Positions 1 to 8,058 are shown, counted from the first letter of the stretch. The stretch is 16,679 nucleotides of DNA from Chloroflexota bacterium (GCA_030271555.1 JARXKQ010000003.1:1-16679), one strand, 5' to 3'. Made by a program: numbers and translations. The notes: a model not told the origin generated them from the sequence alone.

Positions 1-2
1 CG

Positions 3-785
3 AGCGGCAAGCCTGGCCAGGTCCTTGGCCTGCATTTCTTCAACCCCGCTCCGGTCATGCCACTCGTCGAGGTGGTCATCGGCCAGCAGACCGATTCGAA
101 GATCGTCGAACTGGCCACGGAGTTCACCGCTGGATTGGGCAAGACGCCCGTCGCCTGCGCCGACTCGCCCGGTTTCATCGTCAATCGGGTCAATCGGCCG
201 TTCACGCTGGAGGCGCTGCGGATGCTCGAAGCGGGTGAGGCTGGCGTGGAGCAGATCGATCGAGCGGTTCAGTCGGCCGGCTATCCCATGGGGCCGTTCG
301 CCTTCATGGATCTCGTGGGGATCGACGTCAATCTGGCCGCGGCCACCGCGGTCTGGCACGGCTTCGACGAGGCCGTTCGGTTCGCGCCATCGCAGATTCA
401 GCGCGATCTGGTCGCGGCGGGCGACCTCGGGCGCAAGACGGGCCAGGGTTTCTACGTCTACGAAGACGGCAAGCCGATCGGGCTTTCCGACCGACTTCCC
501 GCGGTTGCCCAGCCCACCACGGACGTGCTGGAAGCCGATGCAATCGTTTCGCGCATCGAGCTCGCGATCATCAACGAGGCCTACCACGCGGCAGGCGAAG
601 GCGTCGCCCAACCACCTGATATCGACCGCGCCATGAAGCTGGGCTCGAACCATCCGTACGGCCCGTTCGAGCGCGTCGCTGCCCTTGGCCTGCGCACTGT
701 TGTGACCGGGCTACGCGATCTCGAACAGCACTACGGCGAGCGGTTCCGTGTCGCACCCGCCCTGTGGCAGATCGCCTCGATCTAG
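3..785 (+). CDS. 3-hydroxyacyl-CoA dehydrogenase, C-terminal part (5' end outside window)
   Basis: This enzyme oxidises L-3-hydroxyacyl-CoA to 3-oxoacyl-CoA with NAD+ in the cytoplasm. The open frame runs in from the left edge, so the N-terminal Rossmann domain is missing and about 260 residues remain. The visible part begins just before the family signature GLHFFNPAPVMPLVEV, whose His (visible residue 11) is the expected catalytic base. It continues with DSPGFIVNRV, the start of the first C-terminal helical domain, through PMGPFAFMDLVGID to GRKTGQGFYVY. A second copy of that domain follows (IINEAYHAAGEG, then HPYGPFERVAALG). Two tandem C-terminal domains match the PaaH/FadB2-like form of about 475-500 residues. 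The thiolase at 1771 would catalyse the next step, so a role in phenylacetate or similar aromatic-acid catabolism is a reasonable inference. Its TAG stop lies in a CTAG shared with the convergent gene. Confidence 0.93.
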   Translation, partial: SGKPGQVLGLHFFNPAPVMPLVEVVIGQQTDSKIVELATEFTAGLGKTPVACADSPGFIVNRVNRPFTLEALRMLEAGEAGVEQIDRAVQSAGYPMGPFAFMDLVGIDVNLAAATAVWHGFDEAVRFAPSQIQRDLVAAGDLGRKTGQGFYVYEDGKPIGLSDRLPAVAQPTTDVLEADAIVSRIELAIINEAYHAAGEGVAQPPDIDRAMKLGSNHPYGPFERVAALGLRTVVTGLRDLEQHYGERFRVAPALWQIASI

Positions 786-1458
786 GTCTTGCGCCACGCG
801 ACGAGACGCGTCGCGCTGCGGTCACACCACACCAACCCCAATTCGTGCGGCACCGCGCCTGAGCGCGTGGCAAGCGCCTTTACCCAATCGCGCGATGAAC
901 CAGTGAACGCTGACGCGAACACCTGCGGGTAGCGGCCCAGGATCTCGCGATTCCGGCGCGTGTCGCGCACGATCCAGGCTGCGGCAACTCGGTACGGGCC
1001 CAGCTCGCCGCCGGTCGCGATGGCGAGCTGCTCGGCCTCAGCAATCTTGCGTGTCGTGCTTTTGAGAAGCTCGGATTCGCCGGCTTCGTCGGAAGCTCGA
1101 ACGTTCGTTGCCGGCCAGTCAGTCGGCCAAGTCGGAGTGCCAGCTCCTGGATGGCGAGGTGACCGGCGTCATCCGGTTCTTGGACCGGGTCGCGTCCAAA
1201 CTCAACGCGGAGATAGATTCCGAGCGCTTGGGCGAGCGCGAACCACACCTCGAGTGACGCCCCGCGTCCGTGGCCACGCTCGATCTGACTCACTCGCGAC
1301 GGCGACAGCCCCACCTTGTCGCCCAACGTGCCCAAACTCCATCCACGCCGTTTTCGCGCCGTCCGAATCCGCGTCCCGAGCGCGACCGCCTCTGTTACCG
1401 CCAACCGGCGGCCCTCGAGCACGGCTCCCGAACGTGATTTGTTGATCCGCCGCGGCAT
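782..1458 (-). pseudogene. XRE-family helix-turn-helix regulator, frameshifted with probable internal deletion
   Basis: The N-terminal part reads MPRRINKS and then an XRE HTH (LGTRIRTARKRRGWSLGTLG, then GLSPSRVSQIERG) and a strand region ending ELPTKPANPS near 1072. From there this frame becomes Arg/Ser-rich nonsense. Another minus-strand frame becomes protein-like from about 1081 (ESELLKSTTRKIAEAEQLA) and continues through GPYRVAAAWIVRDTRRNREI, FTGSSRDWVKALA and HELGLVWCD to a TAG at 782-784. From memory of the family, intact actinobacterial-type homologues carry 25-35 residues, including an ILxxCWNTIGD-like strand, between these two parts. A deletion not divisible by three would explain both the loss and the frame change. 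The ATG at 1458 is preferred; a GTG at 1470 is the alternative. A sequencing or assembly error is possible but would not explain missing residues. Confidence 0.6.
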
Positions 1459-1491
1459 AAGTCCGTCCACCGGCGGGTGAGCAGGGCAACG

Positions 1492-1659
1492 ACACTCCCA
1501 TTCTCAACTTGGCTGCTTATCGACCGCTTACGAGGTCCAACCGGCGGCCTTGGTCGTCCACAGCCCAAGTCGGAGCTCGAATTGCGCAGAAAGTCGGCGT
1601 CGGGAGGCTGACTCGGTCCGATAAGGACGCGCGTGGCCAAGAGTTGAGAATGGCAGTGC
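1492..1659. repeat. Imperfect long inverted repeat, MITE- or IS-end-like
   Basis: The left arm starts ACACTCCCATTCTCAACT (1492-1509). The reverse complement of 1642-1659 reads GCACTGCCATTCTCAACT, so 16 of 18 positions match, including 12 in a row. Further in, TGGC and CTTATCG-ACCG (to 1526) recur on the right arm as TTGGC and CTTATCGGACCG (1615-1626 reversed), with small gaps. The arms are about 35 and 45 bp around an 88-bp centre. I see no transposase fragment and no obvious target duplication. It could be a MITE, two surviving ends of a deleted insertion sequence, or a large RNA hairpin. Only one copy is in this window. Confidence 0.5.
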
Positions 1660-1758
1660 AAGCGGCCAGAACTCGCCGGGCGCGGGTGCGCTTCGGTAGC
1701 ACGACATGCGGAGTAGGGCGGACCTTTGGGCTATGCCGGTGCTGGTAGGCACCGCTCC

Positions 1759-1764
1759 TACAAT
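1759..1764 (+). promoter_or_regulatory. Candidate -10 box (TACAAT) for leaderless thiolase mRNA
   Basis: TACAAT ends 6 nt before the ATG at 1771, which places the expected transcription start at or next to the start codon. There is no Shine-Dalgarno sequence and no clear -35 hexamer. The same spacing recurs before several other genes here, which supports the call. Confidence 0.6.
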
Positions 1765-1770
1765 CGGCCC

Positions 1771-3012
<1,242 letters not shown>

Positions 3013-4992
3013 ATGGATAACGACTTGATGGCGCGGCGGCTCCGCCCGCCCTCGCAGCCCAACTCTGGCAACGGCCAGCAGCCCGCTGACCAGCCGGGCC
3101 AGCCATCGCCCTGGGATGTGCCGCTGACCAGCGACGGCCAGTTCGCGCCGCCCCAGCCGCAGAATCTGCCGAACGATCCGCCATTTGCGCCGCAGTTCGG
3201 GCAGCCCGACCCGTCTGCCCGCGCTGACGTGCCGTGGGATCGGCCCGCTCCGGAGCAGTGGCCGCCCACTGAGCAGACATGGTCCGCAGGCGGCGTCGAC
3301 CCAGCAGGTCTCGGCGACCCCGCAGGTCTCGGCGACCCCGCCATGACGCCACGCCCCGAGTCGCGTGCTGCTGAGCCACTCGGCGAATCTGCGGCTCCCT
3401 GGGATCGCCCGGACGACATTGCCGCCGCCGATCAGTGGCGCGACCCAGATGACGCCTTCGCCCCGGTTGTCGCCGATGTCCAGGCACCCGCCGCCTGGGC
3501 CGCGCGGAACGGCAACGGTAACGGCATCGGCATCGGCATCGGCATCGGCATCGGCAATGGCAATGGTCATTCGGCTGGCGGCGGCAACGGCATCTACTAC
3601 GCGGCGCCCAGCAGCTCTGAGCGCATGACCGTCGCTGCCCACAGCGACCAGCCCCCCGCCGGCGACCAGCCCCACTCGAGTGGCTCCAACCCGTTGCCCG
3701 ATTGGCCGGCCGAGGACGACCTGACCGTCACTCCGCCCTCGGGTCGGGGGCCGGTCATGCCCGAAGACTCGTGGCCCGTCACCCCGCCCTCCGCCCAGCC
3801 ACCCGCTCCGGCGTGGCCCCCCCTTGAGCCGCCCGCCCCTCCAGCCGCGCCTGAATGGACGGAGCCGCCGGTCGCCGCGGCTCAGCCCGACCCGCAGCCC
3901 GAACCAGAGCCGCAGGCCCCGACGCCTCCGCCGCCACCCACGCCCACGCTCGAGGTGAGCACACTCCCCAACACCCAGATCGTCGCCATCACCCCCGGTG
4001 GCACGCCGCAGAACATGGTGTTGCGCATCGAGCTGGCGATCGTCGACGAAAGCCACCGCGCCAATCCGGCCGAAACCGCCAAGCGGGTCGGCCCTGATGC
4101 TGATGTCCGCCGTCCCGAATACGAACCACGCAACTCTGGAGGTCGCGCGTCGATGCCCGAGCCCGAATACATCTGGGGCGCGCCGCCCGATAAGCAGGAC
4201 CAGCAGAACCAGCAGCCGCAACGCCCGGCGCGTCAGGGTCAGCCCGCGCAGCCCGCGTATCCGCCGCAGCCACCGCAGCACGTCGCTCCCCCGCCCAGCG
4301 CCTGGCTGCCCGCGCCGCAGGCCGCTCAGCCGCAGCAGCCGCAGAACCTCGACTGGGATCTGCCGCAGGTTGCCCCAGCTCCGCCTAGGGCCGATCCGCC
4401 CGCGCCTTGGTCGCCGCCGGCCACGCCGCAGTCGTACCAGCAGCCTGTCCAGTCGCCTTATGCCCCCGCGCCCACCTGGGCGATGACCCAGCCCGCGCCG
4501 CCGTTCCAGCCCGAACCGCCGCAGTACATGCCGCCACCCGCGCCGCAATACCAGCAGCCACCGGCGCCGCAGTACCCGCAGGCAGCCCCGCCATATCAGC
4601 CGCCGGCCGCGCCCCAATATCCGCAGCCGCAAGACCCGTGGCAGCAGACTGGCTACCAGCCGGCCCCGCAGCCCGCGTGGCAGCCTGCCCAGCAGCCGTT
4701 CAACCAGCCCGCCCGTCCGCAGCAGATGCCTCAGCCGATGCAATCGGCCCAAGTGCTTCAGTCGGCCCCGGCCGCAGGCTCTCGGGCGCGCACCGGTGGA
4801 GTCGCCGCCCAACAGGCCGATCTCTGGTTCTTGAACAATCAACCCGCCGCGACCAGCGCCGTCGATGCCGATGTCCAGCCTGATGGCAAGTCGAACTCCA
4901 TCCTGACGGCGGGCCTCACGATCGGCTTCGCTTTGCTGGTGATCGTCCTCGTGCTGGTGTTCATCCAGCTGATGACATCACTGCTGCGCTAA
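3013..4992 (+). CDS. Large Pro/Gln-rich low-complexity protein with C-terminal membrane anchor
   Basis: I do not recognise a named family. The 659 residues are mostly disordered-looking and rich in Pro, Gln and Ala, with no signal peptide. The short motif PWDxP occurs at residues 33-37, 74-78 and 129-133, with a related DWDLP later. Residues 167-185 are a Gly-Asn/Gly-Ile dipeptide repeat. A more ordered island lies around residues 313-375 (LEVSTLPNTQIVAITPGG, then MVLRIELAIVDESHRANPAE). The C-terminal third repeats PQY/PQP units. A single hydrophobic helix at about 629-655 (LTAGLTIGFALLVIVLVLVF) ends four to five residues before the C-terminus, so a tail anchor with the long region in the cytoplasm is likely. 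The ATG directly follows the thiolase stop, with GGAGG 11 nt upstream, so co-transcription is probable. A scaffold role is conceivable but unproven. Confidence 0.8.
   Translation: MDNDLMARRLRPPSQPNSGNGQQPADQPGQPSPWDVPLTSDGQFAPPQPQNLPNDPPFAPQFGQPDPSARADVPWDRPAPEQWPPTEQTWSAGGVDPAGLGDPAGLGDPAMTPRPESRAAEPLGESAAPWDRPDDIAAADQWRDPDDAFAPVVADVQAPAAWAARNGNGNGIGIGIGIGIGNGNGHSAGGGNGIYYAAPSSSERMTVAAHSDQPPAGDQPHSSGSNPLPDWPAEDDLTVTPPSGRGPVMPEDSWPVTPPSAQPPAPAWPPLEPPAPPAAPEWTEPPVAAAQPDPQPEPEPQAPTPPPPPTPTLEVSTLPNTQIVAITPGGTPQNMVLRIELAIVDESHRANPAETAKRVGPDADVRRPEYEPRNSGGRASMPEPEYIWGAPPDKQDQQNQQPQRPARQGQPAQPAYPPQPPQHVAPPPSAWLPAPQAAQPQQPQNLDWDLPQVAPAPPRADPPAPWSPPATPQSYQQPVQSPYAPAPTWAMTQPAPPFQPEPPQYMPPPAPQYQQPPAPQYPQAAPPYQPPAAPQYPQPQDPWQQTGYQPAPQPAWQPAQQPFNQPARPQQMPQPMQSAQVLQSAPAAGSRARTGGVAAQQADLWFLNNQPAATSAVDADVQPDGKSNSILTAGLTIGFALLVIVLVLVFIQLMTSLLR
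3304..3339 (+). repeat. Tandem 18-bp duplication in the Pro-rich gene
   Basis: Two perfect copies of an 18-bp unit starting GCAGGTCTCGG lie head to tail at 3304-3321 and 3322-3339. They encode AGLGDP twice, in frame, so this is a recent-looking slippage duplication within coding sequence. Confidence 0.85.
3511..3564 (+). repeat. Hexanucleotide microsatellite within the Pro-rich gene
   Basis: Nine hexamers in a row: GGCAAC, GGTAAC, five GGCATC (3523-3552), then two GGCAAT. They encode Gly-Asn twice, Gly-Ile five times and Gly-Asn twice. Unit-number changes would keep the frame, so copy number could vary among strains without inactivating the protein. Confidence 0.9.
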
Positions 4993-5009
4993 ACAATCAC
5001 GCTCAGTGG

Positions 5010-5015
5010 TAGGCT
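5010..5015 (+). promoter_or_regulatory. Candidate -10 box (TAGGCT) for leaderless Fe-S carrier mRNA
   Basis: TAGGCT ends 7 nt before the ATG at 5023, within the 30-bp gap after the Pro-rich gene. No Shine-Dalgarno sequence is present at usual spacing. It fits the TANNNT pattern seen at other genes here but is weaker than TACAAT. Confidence 0.45.
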
Positions 5016-5022
5016 TTTAGGC

Positions 5023-5436
5023 ATGCTGAACACGGAACCCCAGGTCAACCCGCAAGCCCCAATGACTTCAGAACCGCTCGTCGTGCTCAGTGACGCGGCT
5101 GCCGGCAAGTTGCAAGAGCTCGTCACTGCGGAGCAGAACCCGAACATGGGCCTGCGCGTGTACGTGTACAGCGGCGGTTGCTCGGGCTTTCGCTACGGCA
5201 TGATGCTCGAGGACCAGCCCAGCAGCGAAGACGTGACCGTCGAAAGCCGCGGCATCAAGGTCTACTTGGATCGCAACAGCACGCAGTACCTGTCCGGGTC
5301 GGAGATCGACTATCTCGACACGCTCATGGGCGCGGGCTTCACCGTCAACAACCCCAACGCCGTATCGGCGTGTGGTTGCGGCAGCTCGTTCCGCACCGCT
5401 GATTCAGAGGGTGCACCGGGCGCCTGCCACCACTGA
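5023..5436 (+). CDS. erpA: A-type iron-sulfur cluster carrier (ErpA/IscA/HesB family)
   Basis: A-type carriers bind a [2Fe-2S] or [4Fe-4S] cluster and pass it to apo-enzymes in the cytoplasm. The 137-residue protein has a flexible N-terminal tail of about 18 residues and then the full HesB domain. The three conserved cysteines are present: one in YSGGCSGFRYGM and two in the C-terminal SACGCGSSF. The segment YLSGSEIDYLDTLMGAGFTVNNPNA is typical of the family, with ErpA as the closest subgroup. No other Fe-S assembly genes are nearby, so it acts as a stand-alone carrier here. The first ATG was chosen because a -10 box lies 7 nt upstream. An internal ATG at 5062 would also give a full domain. 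The terminator hairpin follows at 5458. Confidence 0.93.
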   Translation: MLNTEPQVNPQAPMTSEPLVVLSDAAAGKLQELVTAEQNPNMGLRVYVYSGGCSGFRYGMMLEDQPSSEDVTVESRGIKVYLDRNSTQYLSGSEIDYLDTLMGAGFTVNNPNAVSACGCGSSFRTADSEGAPGACHH

Positions 5437-5457
5437 TCTCCGCTTCAGCAAAACAAG

Positions 5458-5483
5458 AACGGCGAGCCGCGAGGCTCGCCGTT
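5458..5483. terminator. Bidirectional intrinsic terminator hairpin
   Basis: A perfect 11-bp stem, AACGGCGAGCC (5458-5468) and GGCTCGCCGTT (5473-5483), closes a GCGA loop of the stable GNRA type. On the plus strand it ends in TTTG; on the minus strand the run is CTTGTTTTGC. It sits between the convergent ends of the Fe-S carrier and the F420-reductase-like gene and can serve both. Confidence 0.85.
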
Positions 5484-5526
5484 TGTGATTCCTGGCTTGG
5501 GCCACGCACTTGGCCCGGCCGTTGGA

Positions 5527-6171
5527 TCAGGCCGCCTTGGGCAGCCCTTCCAACGCACCCTTCGGGGCACCGACCAGGACAAAGCTGGAGCGCCAGTCAC
5601 CCTTGGTGGCGATCTGGAGCTGGATGTTCAAACCGGCCATCGCCTCGAGCTGCGCGGCCGCGTTAAGACCACCGGCGTAGACCGGGCGGAAGCCGATCGA
5701 GCGGATGAGCTCGGCAATGACATCGCCGGTGTCCACATCGTCAGTCGCGTACAGCGCGTCGAGTGTCTGGCCGTGCGTCGCCGGCGTGGCGAGCAGACCC
5801 GCGAAGGTCGTGTTGAACGCCTTGACCACGCGCGCGCCGGGCAGCCACTCAGCAAGCTGCTGGGCGGCAGAAGTGCCGGCCGGCGCCTGGCCCATGGGGT
5901 TGGTGACGTCGATGACAATCTTGTCGGCGACGCTGTTCTTGATCTCAGCCGCGACGTCGGCGAGCGCCGTGTACGGCACCGCAAGGACGACGATCTGGGC
6001 GCCGTTGAGCGCCTCTGGGGCGGTCGCGGCCGTTGTCGCACCGATTGCCTTGGCGACGGTGTCCGTCTCAACTGCGTCGCGTGCCGCGAGCGTCACGTCA
6101 TGGCCGGCGCCCACCAGCGCGCCACCAAGCGCCTGGCCGATGTTGCCGCTGCCGATGATTGCTACCTTCAT
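5527..6171 (-). CDS. NADPH-dependent F420 reductase-like Rossmann protein
   Basis: Fno-type enzymes transfer hydride between NADP(H) and the deazaflavin cofactor F420. The 214-residue protein starts MKVAIIGSGNIGQALGGAL, a dinucleotide-binding glycine motif. It continues AGHDVTLAARD (the NADPH-phosphate side), IVVLAVPY, IVIDVTNPMG and ARVVKAFNTTFAGLL, all typical of the NADP-oxidoreductase/F420-dependent family. The length is close to usual. No F420-specific residue can be confirmed by eye, and many family members are only generic NADP-binding reductases, so the cofactor is inference. An AGGAG Shine-Dalgarno lies 8 nt before the ATG. The gene diverges from the XRE-cupin operon, which may regulate it. 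Confidence 0.85.
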   Translation of the reverse strand: MKVAIIGSGNIGQALGGALVGAGHDVTLAARDAVETDTVAKAIGATTAATAPEALNGAQIVVLAVPYTALADVAAEIKNSVADKIVIDVTNPMGQAPAGTSAAQQLAEWLPGARVVKAFNTTFAGLLATPATHGQTLDALYATDDVDTGDVIAELIRSIGFRPVYAGGLNAAAQLEAMAGLNIQLQIATKGDWRSSFVLVGAPKGALEGLPKAA

Positions 6172-6280
6172 GTGAAAGTCTCCTGTTCCTGAACCCGGAT
6201 CCGTCTGGTATGTTGCCGACGGCCAAGTTATATTGCTTACAGTCGAACTATGGCACGTTGTTGACTAGGAGTCAAGAGGG
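6172..6280. promoter_or_regulatory. Divergent intergenic region with AT-rich core
   Basis: This 109-bp gap separates two divergent genes. It has the lowest GC in the neighbourhood, with an AT-rich core around 6226-6252 (AAGTTATATTGCTTACAGTC). TATATT (6229-6234) and an extended -10-like TGGTATGTT (6206-6214) are candidates on the plus strand. On the minus strand TATAAC is possible. No -35 is convincing, so I mark only the region. Confidence 0.5.
6261..6275. promoter_or_regulatory. Perfect palindrome overlapping the ribosome-binding site (candidate operator)
   Basis: TTGACT-AGG-AGTCAA is a 6+3+6 perfect inverted repeat. Its centre and right arm contain AGGAG (6267-6271), the Shine-Dalgarno of the TTG start at 6281 at a spacing of 9. 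A dimeric HTH protein bound here would block expression of its own gene, so autoregulation by the XRE-cupin protein is a reasonable guess. Confidence 0.45.
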
Positions 6281-6838
6281 TTGGCTGGAGAACAAGTCGG
6301 GAACGAGATCCGGCGCTGGCGGCATACGCGACAGCTGACGCTTGCCCAGGTCGCGCAGGGCAGTGGCCTAAACGTCGGTTACCTCTCGCAGATCGAGAAC
6401 TGCAAGGCCGTGCCGTCACTCGACGCGTTACGCAGCATCGCTAGCGCGTTAGATGTGCCGGCCGCGTGGCTACTGGTCGACGCCACGCCGCCGCCGCGCG
6501 TCGTGCGGGCCGGGGAACGCCCTGTCCTGGCGGACAGTCTGGGCGGCACCGCCACTGAGGTCGACGGCGGGACGGCAAGAGACATCCGCATCATCGAGAC
6601 GCTGGTTCCAGTCGGCGGCCGAACGGGCGTCCACGCCCACACCGGTGACGAGCATCACTACGTCTTGAGCGGACGCTTTCGCATGACGCAGGGCGAGCAC
6701 GTGATCGAGGTTGGACCCGGTGACTACCTGGCCTGGGACCCCACCATCCCGCACGACGTCGAGAACTTCGGCGACGAGCCTGGCCGGCTGCTGCTCATCT
6801 ATCCGCGCCACGGCCGGCGGGCCGACTCCGCCGGTTAG
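6281..6838 (+). CDS. XRE-cupin transcriptional regulator
   Basis: This is a DNA-binding regulator with a small-molecule sensing domain. The 185 residues contain an XRE HTH at about 6-60 (GNEIRRWRHTRQLTLAQVAQ, then GLNVGYLSQIENCKAVPSLD) and a cupin_2 barrel at about 100-172 (GGRTGVHAHTGDEHHYVLSG, then VGPGDYLAWDPTIPHDVEN). The cupin His residues could bind a metal or ligand. The layout matches the PuuR/SutR-like group of single HTH plus cupin. The start is TTG, chosen because AGGAG lies 9 nt before it and the HTH begins normally after it. GrpB follows after 3 nt and then the CDF-like transporter, so this regulator likely heads a three-gene operon and may also control the divergent reductase. 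Confidence 0.93.
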   Translation: MAGEQVGNEIRRWRHTRQLTLAQVAQGSGLNVGYLSQIENCKAVPSLDALRSIASALDVPAAWLLVDATPPPRVVRAGERPVLADSLGGTATEVDGGTARDIRIIETLVPVGGRTGVHAHTGDEHHYVLSGRFRMTQGEHVIEVGPGDYLAWDPTIPHDVENFGDEPGRLLLIYPRHGRRADSAG

Positions 6839-6841
6839 GCG

Positions 6842-7426
6842 ATGGCCAACACAGTCCGTAGCGACGCGGAGATCAACGCAGTTCGGATCGGGCCGCCCGA
6901 GGTGCTGAACGCGCAGATCTACCTCGCGCCATACGACCCGGAATGGCCGCAGTGGTACGGCCGCGAAGAGACGCGGATCCGCGCGGCGCTGGACGAGCGC
7001 GTCCTGCTCCTCGAGCACGTCGGCTCGACATCGATCCCAGAGCTATCTGCCAAGCCGCGCATCGACATCATCCTGGGCGTGGCCGACTCCGGCAACGAGG
7101 CCAGCTACGTCCCGGCAATGGAAGCCGCGGGCTACGTGCTGCGCATCCGCGAGCCCGATTGGCACGAGCACCGCGTTTTCAAGGGCCCGGACTCGGACAT
7201 CAACCTGCACGTCTTCACGGCGGGTTGTGCCGAGATCCAGCGGATGCTCGGCTTTCGCGATCACCTGCGAGCGAATAAGGCCGACCGAACAGCCTACGAG
7301 CAACGCAAGCAGGACCTGGCCAAGCAGACCTGGAAGTACACGCAGCACTACGCCGACGCAAAGTCGGAGGTAGTCGAAGCCATCCTCGCGGCCGCCGGAA
7401 TCGCCGCGGTCTGCGTCACCCACTGA
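6842..7426 (+). CDS. GrpB-family protein (nucleotidyltransferase-like fold)
   Basis: GrpB (UPF0157) proteins have a nucleotidyltransferase-like fold. Their biochemical role is not settled; some are fused to CoaE, the dephospho-CoA kinase. The 194-residue protein shows the family signatures in order: YLAPYDPEWPQWY, LLLEHVGSTSIPELSAKPRI (with DIIL after it), EPDWHEHRVFKGP, INLHVFTAGC and MLGFRDHLRAN, ending with the KYTQHYADAKSEVVEAIL helix. The GSTS and following KPRIDI carry the usual active-site-like Ser and Asp. It begins 3 nt after the regulator stop without a Shine-Dalgarno, so translational coupling is likely. Its TGA overlaps the next ATG in TGATG. Confidence 0.92.
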   Translation: MANTVRSDAEINAVRIGPPEVLNAQIYLAPYDPEWPQWYGREETRIRAALDERVLLLEHVGSTSIPELSAKPRIDIILGVADSGNEASYVPAMEAAGYVLRIREPDWHEHRVFKGPDSDINLHVFTAGCAEIQRMLGFRDHLRANKADRTAYEQRKQDLAKQTWKYTQHYADAKSEVVEAILAAAGIAAVCVTH

Positions 7427-8058
7427 TGAACGCGCCGGCGCAGCGCGACGTGCTGCTTCGACGGGCCATCGCACTGTCTGTGCTCAGCATCGTGCTGGGC
7501 GCGGCCGTGGGTGTGACCGGCGTCGTCGCCGCGCTGACGAGCGGCAGCCTGTCGCTGCTGGGCTTTGGGTTTGACGCGGTTGTGGACTCAGCCGTGTCCG
7601 TCGCGCTGGTGTGGCGTTTCGCCATCGAAGCGCGTCAGCCGCATCGTGCCGAACGCGTCGAGAAGATCGCTGAGGCTGTGCTGGGAATGGTGCTGATCGT
7701 GGTTGCCATCTACCTGGGGGTCAGCGCGGCGCGGGCACTGATCGACCACACTCACCCGGACGCGACGCCCATCGCGATTGCGCTGCTCCTGATTTCGGTC
7801 GTGGCGCTCAGCCCGCTCGCGATCGCGAAATACCGCACCGCAACCGCGTTGCGCAGCCGCGCTCTCCGGGCCGACTCAATCCTGACCGGCATCGCCGCGT
7901 TGCTTGCCGTGGTGAGTCTCGCCAGCCTTGGCCTGAGCGCGGCCTTTGGACTGACCTGGGCCGACGCAGTCGGTGCCGTGATCGTCGCCTTCGTGCTCGT
8001 CCGCGAGGGCCTTACTTCGCTCGTCGCGCTTCGGACCCACCTGCCGGTGTGGCGCTAG
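7426..8058 (+). CDS. Short CDF-like cation diffusion transporter
   Basis: The 210-residue protein looks like the membrane domain of a cation diffusion facilitator, with about five to six hydrophobic segments. These include residues 12-33, 39-60, 80-100, 112-130 and 148-205. TM2 holds GFDAVVDSAVS with the DxxxD metal-ligand spacing. TM5 (ALRADSILTGIAALL) keeps one Asp but has no His four residues before it, where YiiP-like Zn transporters have HxxxD. The cytoplasmic C-terminal domain of about 80-90 residues is absent. Metal specificity therefore cannot be stated and could differ from Zn. The ATG overlaps the GrpB stop, and the gene ends in a CTAG shared with the convergent FAD oxidase. Confidence 0.8.
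   Translation: MNAPAQRDVLLRRAIALSVLSIVLGAAVGVTGVVAALTSGSLSLLGFGFDAVVDSAVSVALVWRFAIEARQPHRAERVEKIAEAVLGMVLIVVAIYLGVSAARALIDHTHPDATPIAIALLLISVVALSPLAIAKYRTATALRSRALRADSILTGIAALLAVVSLASLGLSAAFGLTWADAVGAVIVAFVLVREGLTSLVALRTHLPVWR

Larger units (their letters stand above)
1459..1770. other. Intergenic region between the broken regulator and the thiolase
   Basis: This 312-bp stretch has no convincing gene. Short open frames on both strands are Arg/Pro-rich and lack family signatures. It holds the inverted-repeat element at 1492-1659 and, at the right end, the -10 box of the thiolase gene. The presumed upstream region of the broken XRE regulator is also here, but I see no clear promoter for it. Confidence 0.6.

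Noticed and set aside
3511..3564. Hexamer array as a CRISPR or iteron-like array
   Set aside because: The units are contiguous 6-mers in frame within a coding sequence, with no spacers.
5485..6192. A 235-codon plus-strand frame opposite the F420-reductase-like gene
   Set aside because: The minus-strand protein has a textbook Rossmann motif and an AGGAG site; the plus frame has neither.
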